64,000 nucleotides of DNA from Bacteroidia bacterium. GTDB taxonomy: Bacteria > Bacteroidota > Bacteroidia > Cytophagales > Cyclobacteriaceae. The DNA lies in contig JAUILA010000022.1 of assembly GCA_030432655.1 (NCBI GenBank), forward strand, positions 33,968 through 97,967, in the 5' to 3' direction. Under the pieces are notes generated by a model, which worked only from the letters and a program-made list of their open reading frames with translations, did no database searches and was not told the DNA's origin. Below, one piece after another: positions 59,608 through 64,000 of the stretch (its first letter is position 1; every line of letters begins with the position of its first letter). The position numbers and the translations under genes are program-made.

Positions 59608-61043
59608 TGCCGCAATCCTGGATTCGTAAGGGGAGCCTTGCTTTACTGTTGTTCCTGATGATCCTGACCTCCTGCTTGCCGGAGCAGGAAGAGCTCAGCT
59701 ATGACAGCAATGCACGGCTCAGGTTCTCCGCCGATATGGTAGTGTTTGATACGATCTTCACGTCAGTTGGAAGCGTAACGAAAAGGTTTCGCGTATACAA
59801 TGACGCAAGGAACGCTGTAAAAATCAGTGATATTTCACTTTATGGAGGAAGTTCCTCCTCTTACCAGGTGGCGGTGAACGGCGAGGTGGGTGATCGCTTC
59901 TCCGATGTTACCCTGCTCGGCAATGACAGTATGCTCGTGTTGGTTGAAGTATTTATTGATCCGGCCGACCAAAACCTTCCTTTCCTGGTCAGTGACAGCC
60001 TGCTTTTTAATACCAATGGCAACCGCCAGCATGTCGACCTGGTTGCTTACGGACAGGATGCTGTTTTCATTGACGGGGAAGTACTTGACTGCAATGCGGT
60101 CTGGACTGCCGATAAACCTTATGTAATCTACAATTCGATCCTGGTGGACACCTTATGTACCCTGACAATTGAACCGGGCACCCGCATTTATTCACATATC
60201 AATTCGTACATTTTTGCAAAGGGATCGATCCGCGCAGCCGGTACAACTGAAAATCCGGTCTTGTTCCGGAATGACCGGCTGGAAGATGATTATGAGAATG
60301 CACCAGGTCAATGGGGAGGGATTGTGTTTCTACCGGGCAGTAATGATAATCTGCTGGAGAATACCCGGATCCGAAATGCTAAAACAGGTATCTACCTGGG
60401 CACCCCGGATGAAGATGAGGAGCCTGACCTGGTCCTGGCTAATACCGTAATCGAAAATATAGGTGGCGCTGAGGGAGTTCCCGCCGGGGACTTTACCGTA
60501 CAGCCCGGATTCGGCCTGCTGGCAATCACCTCGGACGTGTATGCGTTTAATACCCTGATCAACAATTGTGAGGTAAGCACACTGGGCAATTTCGCAGGAG
60601 GGACCTACAGATATGATCACTGTACTTTCGCCTCTTATTCATTTGACTTTTTCCGTCAGAATGCTTCGGTGATCCTTGCCAATAATGTGATTCTGTCAGA
60701 TGAATCGGTCATTACCGCCCCCATGGATGTTGTTGTAAACAATTCCATTATCTGGGGCAGTCTTTTGGATGAATTAATAATCAGCGAAGATCCGGCCAGT
60801 CCGTTTACCCTGGAAGTAAGTCATTCAGTGTTGCGGTCATCTGAATACAGCGACCTTCTGAACGTGAATAACAATATTCTAAACCTCGACCCGGAATTTA
60901 CCAATCCCGAAGAATCCGATTACCACCTGGAGATTATTTCCCCGGCCATGGATCTCGGATCAGCCGTAGGTATTTCAGAGGACCTTGACGGGAATGCAAG
61001 GGACGCGAGCCCTGATGCGGGCTGCTATGAAGTAGTAGAATGA
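59607..61043 (+). CDS. Lipoprotein with right-handed parallel beta-helix
   Basis: 478 residues from the ATG at 59607, which shares its A with the prfA stop (TGATG). Lipobox LTSC at residue 23. Two regions follow: an immunoglobulin-like or adhesion-like beta domain (about 25-165), then a parallel beta-helix (about 170-470) with repeated turns such as GTRIYSHINSYIFAKGSIRA, NTRIRNAKTGIYLG, NTLINNCEVSTLGN, ending HLEIISPAMDLGSAVG and ASPDAGCYE. Beta-helix proteins usually bind polysaccharide; which one is unknown. Coupling to prfA is unexpected. Confidence 0.8.
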   Translation: MPQSWIRKGSLALLLFLMILTSCLPEQEELSYDSNARLRFSADMVVFDTIFTSVGSVTKRFRVYNDARNAVKISDISLYGGSSSSYQVAVNGEVGDRFSDVTLLGNDSMLVLVEVFIDPADQNLPFLVSDSLLFNTNGNRQHVDLVAYGQDAVFIDGEVLDCNAVWTADKPYVIYNSILVDTLCTLTIEPGTRIYSHINSYIFAKGSIRAAGTTENPVLFRNDRLEDDYENAPGQWGGIVFLPGSNDNLLENTRIRNAKTGIYLGTPDEDEEPDLVLANTVIENIGGAEGVPAGDFTVQPGFGLLAITSDVYAFNTLINNCEVSTLGNFAGGTYRYDHCTFASYSFDFFRQNASVILANNVILSDESVITAPMDVVVNNSIIWGSLLDELIISEDPASPFTLEVSHSVLRSSEYSDLLNVNNNILNLDPEFTNPEESDYHLEIISPAMDLGSAVGISEDLDGNARDASPDAGCYEVVE

Positions 61044-61104
61044 ATTGCTGTATCATTCTCCTGCCAAATATTTAGTATCTTTTCAGAAACTCATAATCGC
61101 CGTT

Positions 61105-61527
61105 ATGCAAGTCGTTCAGAAGAAACTTACACTGCCTTCCTATTCCCGCGGATTTCACCTTATCACGGATGAGGTGATCAATCAGGTCCCGGAAATCAGG
61201 AAGATGTCAAACGGGATTCTTCATGTTTTTATCCAGCACACTTCGGCGAGCCTCACCCTCAACGAAAATGCAGACCCCACGGTAAGGAAGGATTTTGAAA
61301 GCCATTTTAATCATATGGTGCCGGAAGATCAGCCATATTACCGTCATACCTACGAAGGAAGTGACGATATGCCCGCCCATATCAAAGCTTCTTTGCTAGG
61401 ATCATCCGTGTCAATCCCGGTAACGGAAGGGAGCCTGAATACAGGAACCTGGCAGGGTATTTACCTTTGCGAGCATCGAGACCATGCGAGTGGCAGAAAG
61501 CTGATCATCACCCTGATGGGAAAATAA
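61105..61527 (+). CDS. YjbQ family protein (secondary thiamine-phosphate synthase-like)
   Basis: 140 residues with the YjbQ signature: FIQHTSASLTLNENADPTVR, HTYEGSDDMPAHIKASLLGS and the GTWQGIYLCEHRD ending. The gene begins at the ATG 61105 (MQVVQKKLTLPSYSRGFHLI), since upstream codons do not match the fold. YjbQ proteins show weak thiamine-phosphate synthase activity in E. coli experiments, but their main role is unsettled. Confidence 0.92.
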   Translation: MQVVQKKLTLPSYSRGFHLITDEVINQVPEIRKMSNGILHVFIQHTSASLTLNENADPTVRKDFESHFNHMVPEDQPYYRHTYEGSDDMPAHIKASLLGSSVSIPVTEGSLNTGTWQGIYLCEHRDHASGRKLIITLMGK

Positions 61528-61568
61528 AATTCGGTTAAACTATTTTGCTTTATGCCGGTTTTTATGGC

Positions 61569-62873
61569 ATGAAAAGAGGTTTGGTTTGGCTACGGAATGA
61601 CCTGCGATTAAAGGATAATCTTCCCCTTTACAACGCCGCTCATGATTGCGATGAAGTATTCCCTGTTTATGTTCTGGATCCGAGATTGTTCAGGCAACTC
61701 AACGTCGGTTTCAGGAAGACGGGCCCTTATAAAACAAGATTTTTACTTGAAGCACTTCATGACCTGGACAAAAAATTAAAACAGGTGGGCTCCGGTTTGA
61801 TTTTCCGTCAGGGAAACCCGGAAAACATAATCCCGGAGTTAGCAAAAGAATGGAATGTCCAGGTAGTATATACGTCAAAGGAGACCGGAACGGAGGAACA
61901 GAACGTGGAAAACGTACTTGAAAGAGAGCTGACAGGTCATCGCATTATGCTGGAAAAATACTGGCAGCATACCCTTTTCCATGAAGAAGATGTGCCGTGG
62001 CCAATTCGCCAGGTACCTGAAGTTTTCACCTCATTTCGTAAGGAATCGGAAAAAATGGTAGACGTGCGGCCGGAGGTACCTGAACCTGCTTCTTTAAAAA
62101 CTCCTCAGCATATTATGTACGGAGCAATACCGGAATTCAGTGAGCTGGGACTGGAAGAGGAAAAATCAGACAAGCGTAGTGTTATTGAATTCAAGGGTGG
62201 TGAAACAGCAGCCTGGGAGCGGCTTAATTATTATTTCTGGCAGGAAGACCTGCTGAAGAATTACAAATTTACCCGCAACAATCTGCTGGGGGGAGATTAT
62301 TCCTCCAAGCTTTCACCCTGGCTTTCCCTGGGTTGTATTTCTCCCCGATCAGTCTATTTTGAGATTAAGCGTTACGAGGAAGAGCGCAAGAAAAACGTTT
62401 CCACGTACTGGTTATTTTTTGAGTTGCTCTGGCGGGACTTTTTCCGTTACATGAGCAAGAAACACGGAGCTGCTATTTTTAGGTACGAAGGCTTCAATGG
62501 GTCTCCTCCCGATTATAATGAGGATCATGAAAAATTTGATGCATGGCGTCATGGTGAAACAGGCGAGCCGTTCGTGGATGCCAATATGAAGGAATTACTG
62601 TTAACCGGATACATGTCAAACAGGGGTCGTCAGAATGCGGCAAGCTATCTCATGTATGACCTGGGCGTGAAATGGACATGGGGAGCTGCCTGGTTTGAAA
62701 ACCGGCTGATTGATTATGATCCAAGCAGTAACTGGCTTAACTGGGCCTATATTGCCGGTGTCGGAAATGATCCGCGTCAGGGGCGACAGTTCAGTATTGA
62801 AAGTCAGTCAGCCAAATACGATCCTAAAGGTGAATATACCGGCTTGTGGCTTGAACGTGATGCGATCTCCTGA
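61569..62873 (+). CDS. DASH-type cryptochrome/photolyase
   Basis: 435 residues from the ATG 61569 (MKRGLVWLRNDLRLKDNLPL). Photolyase N-terminal domain, then the FAD-binding domain with DYSSKLSPWLSLGCISPRSV, YWLFFELLWRDFFRYMSKKH, YMSNRGRQNAASYL and GAAWFENRLIDYDPSSNWLN. The ending YIAGVGNDPRQGRQFSIESQ is characteristic of cryptochrome DASH, which repairs single-stranded cyclobutane dimers and senses light. This is the second photolyase-superfamily gene in the window, alongside the 17148 gene. Confidence 0.94.
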   Translation: MKRGLVWLRNDLRLKDNLPLYNAAHDCDEVFPVYVLDPRLFRQLNVGFRKTGPYKTRFLLEALHDLDKKLKQVGSGLIFRQGNPENIIPELAKEWNVQVVYTSKETGTEEQNVENVLERELTGHRIMLEKYWQHTLFHEEDVPWPIRQVPEVFTSFRKESEKMVDVRPEVPEPASLKTPQHIMYGAIPEFSELGLEEEKSDKRSVIEFKGGETAAWERLNYYFWQEDLLKNYKFTRNNLLGGDYSSKLSPWLSLGCISPRSVYFEIKRYEEERKKNVSTYWLFFELLWRDFFRYMSKKHGAAIFRYEGFNGSPPDYNEDHEKFDAWRHGETGEPFVDANMKELLLTGYMSNRGRQNAASYLMYDLGVKWTWGAAWFENRLIDYDPSSNWLNWAYIAGVGNDPRQGRQFSIESQSAKYDPKGEYTGLWLERDAIS

Positions 62874-63455
62874 TCAGAAAACTCTGGTGAGCCGGTAATA
62901 GTCTGACATGGTGATCCTGAAGGCTTCCGAATGTTCCCGCTCGTTAAATAAAGGAACCATCTGATTACCTTTTCGAACCATTATGCTGTCGCCTGCTTTT
63001 AGGTGTTCATATAGTTGTGAGGCAAATTCAAGATTTTCGACGCGGTTAGGGGATGAGAGCCGCACGGTATCCCCTCCGGCAATTGTTTCCCAGATTTGCT
63101 CATTTTCGAGCGCCGGAGAATGTTCGATCAGAATATAAGCCTCATCCTGCATATAATTCATTACGATCACGGGCATAATCCAGGCCATGGAATCATTTTG
63201 CGGACGATCTTCGTGGCGAAAAACATTAAATTTAGCCGCCTCATTCACTTCCAGATCATAGTCACTCTGCCGGACATTTTTGAAAAAGAGTTCGGTATCA
63301 TCACCGGTTTTGAACGTAAACCGGGAACGGTCCGGTGCCTTGTCCCCGTCAAGCGTACAACCACAAAGTATACAAAGCGTTACCAGGATTGCGGGAACAC
63401 TTAATTTCTTTCTTCCTAGTAGTGTAAGACCGCTAAAAATTTTAATTTTATTCAT
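62874..63455 (-). CDS. Lipoprotein of unknown function
   Basis: 193 residues with a lipoprotein signal (KKLSVPAILVTLCILCGC, lipobox ending at the second Cys of CGC). The mature part is a mostly beta-structured, acidic domain (NDSMAWIMPVIVMNYMQDEA, then AYILIEHSPALENE). No family recognised. It abuts the DASH gene's stop convergently. Confidence 0.72.
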   Translation of the reverse strand: MNKIKIFSGLTLLGRKKLSVPAILVTLCILCGCTLDGDKAPDRSRFTFKTGDDTELFFKNVRQSDYDLEVNEAAKFNVFRHEDRPQNDSMAWIMPVIVMNYMQDEAYILIEHSPALENEQIWETIAGGDTVRLSSPNRVENLEFASQLYEHLKAGDSIMVRKGNQMVPLFNEREHSEAFRITMSDYYRLTRVF

Positions 63456-63478
63456 TAATACAAAAATACATTAATGTC

Positions 63479-64000
63479 ATGAAGAAGATTCTTGTAATTG
63501 CCATAATCGGAATACTCATCCTGCTGGTATTTTGGGGATTTGGTGCATATAACAAACTTGTTAACCTTGATGTTGCAACCGAGACCCAGTGGGCACAGGT
63601 GGAAACATCCTATCAGCGGCGGGCCGACCTGATTCCCAATCTGGTTGAAACCGTAAAAGGATATGCCGATTTTGAACGTGAAGTCCTGACTGAAGTGACC
63701 GAAGCCAGGGCCAGGGCATCGTCCATCAACGTGGATGCCGGTGATTTGGATCCACAGGCAATTCAACAGTTCCAGGAAGCTCAGCAAGGGTTATCCGGGG
63801 CTTTATCAAGGTTGCTGGTGACAGTGGAGCGTTATCCTGAACTGAAAGCCAATCAGAATTTTCTTCAGTTGCAGAGTCAGCTTGAAGGAACCGAGAACCG
63901 GATTGCTGTGGAACGCAGAAGATTTAATGATACAGTGGGAGAATATAACCGGGCAATCAGGGTTTTTCCGGGAACGATCGTGGCAAGCCTGAGTGGATTT
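63479..64000 (+). CDS. lemA: LemA family protein, N-terminal part (runs off window)
   Basis: At least 174 residues, continuing past the window end. A membrane anchor (residues 3-22, ILVIAIIGILILLVFWGFGA) is followed by the LemA coiled-coil region: TETQWAQVETSYQRRADLIP, NLVETVKGYADFEREVLTEV, RFNDTVGEYNRAIRVFPGTI. LemA proteins are membrane-anchored helical proteins of unclear function, often beside a TPM-domain gene (none is visible within the window). The start is the ATG at 63479. Confidence 0.93.
   Translation, partial: MKKILVIAIIGILILLVFWGFGAYNKLVNLDVATETQWAQVETSYQRRADLIPNLVETVKGYADFEREVLTEVTEARARASSINVDAGDLDPQAIQQFQEAQQGLSGALSRLLVTVERYPELKANQNFLQLQSQLEGTENRIAVERRRFNDTVGEYNRAIRVFPGTIVASLSGF

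Noticed and set aside
1..64000. CRISPR arrays, tRNA or rRNA genes, integrase or prophage
   Set aside because: Reading the gaps found no spaced direct repeats of CRISPR type, no TTCGA/CCA tRNA ends, no rRNA segments and no integrase or transposase motifs other than the GIY-YIG gene.

Overview
The window is 64 kb of a compact bacterial chromosome, almost certainly from the phylum Bacteroidota and most like a Cytophagia or Balneolia lineage (phylum fairly sure, class only inferred). Reasons: many Bacteroidota-typical families (DUF2911, DUF6702 with HupE, PorT-like barrels, PD40/OmpA-like proteins, DUF5117-type metzincin, 'GHxN'-type M1 peptidases), a YpdA-type bacillithiol disulfide reductase, several matches to the phylum's TAnnTTTG -7 promoter box, few Shine-Dalgarno sequences, and a long-form IspH. 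No rRNA, tRNA, CRISPR array or prophage was found.

Layout. 1-10 kb: the start of metK, an RsmI-like methylase, an AraC regulator, small envelope proteins, a PD40/OmpA-like protein, a DUF2911/YwqK pair, RidA, a LOG-type hydrolase and a retropepsin-PDZ protein. 10.2-14.0 kb: a secondary-metabolite locus (FAD oxidoreductase, UbiA prenyltransferase, type III polyketide synthase, methyltransferase). 14.0-18.6 kb: nitroreductase, secreted M14 peptidase, a GIY-YIG gene embedded in palindromic repeats, and a photolyase-related protein lacking most of its Fe-S ligands. 18.7-28.6 kb: outer-membrane barrels, a secreted amidase, DinB, a dienelactone hydrolase, polA with a PLP dehydratase, and a monohaem cytochrome c. 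28.7-44.8 kb: mostly minus strand; two tandem M1 peptidases with HupE and a divergent DUF6702 gene, LigT/S9 peptidase, a TonB-domain lipoprotein, fructosamine kinase/cystathionine enzyme/OxyR, and RluD with a metzincin.

44.9-51.1 kb: an ECF sigma/small membrane protein/TonB operon, then a stress pair (Hsp20 behind a sigma-54-like promoter, and HtrA), a small DUF2158-like protein, a YkgJ protein and a beta-CASP nuclease. 51.1-51.8 kb: the one large gene-free stretch. It holds a cluster of DnaA-box-like sites followed by about 480 bases of hairpin-rich sequence ending in a very strong terminator, which I read as a candidate unclassified structured RNA. 51.8-64 kb: ispH, PAP2 phosphatase, cation/proton antiporter, YpdA, GNAT, a secreted metallo-hydrolase, Tag glycosylase, prfA, a beta-helix lipoprotein, YjbQ, a DASH cryptochrome, a lipoprotein and the start of lemA.

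Themes: periplasmic and outer-membrane proteolysis (two M1, S9, M14, metzincin, HtrA), oxidative and light damage defence (OxyR, YpdA, two photolyase-superfamily proteins, Tag, PolA), and one probable membrane-associated natural product pathway. Functions are assigned by reading motifs by eye; no database search was possible.
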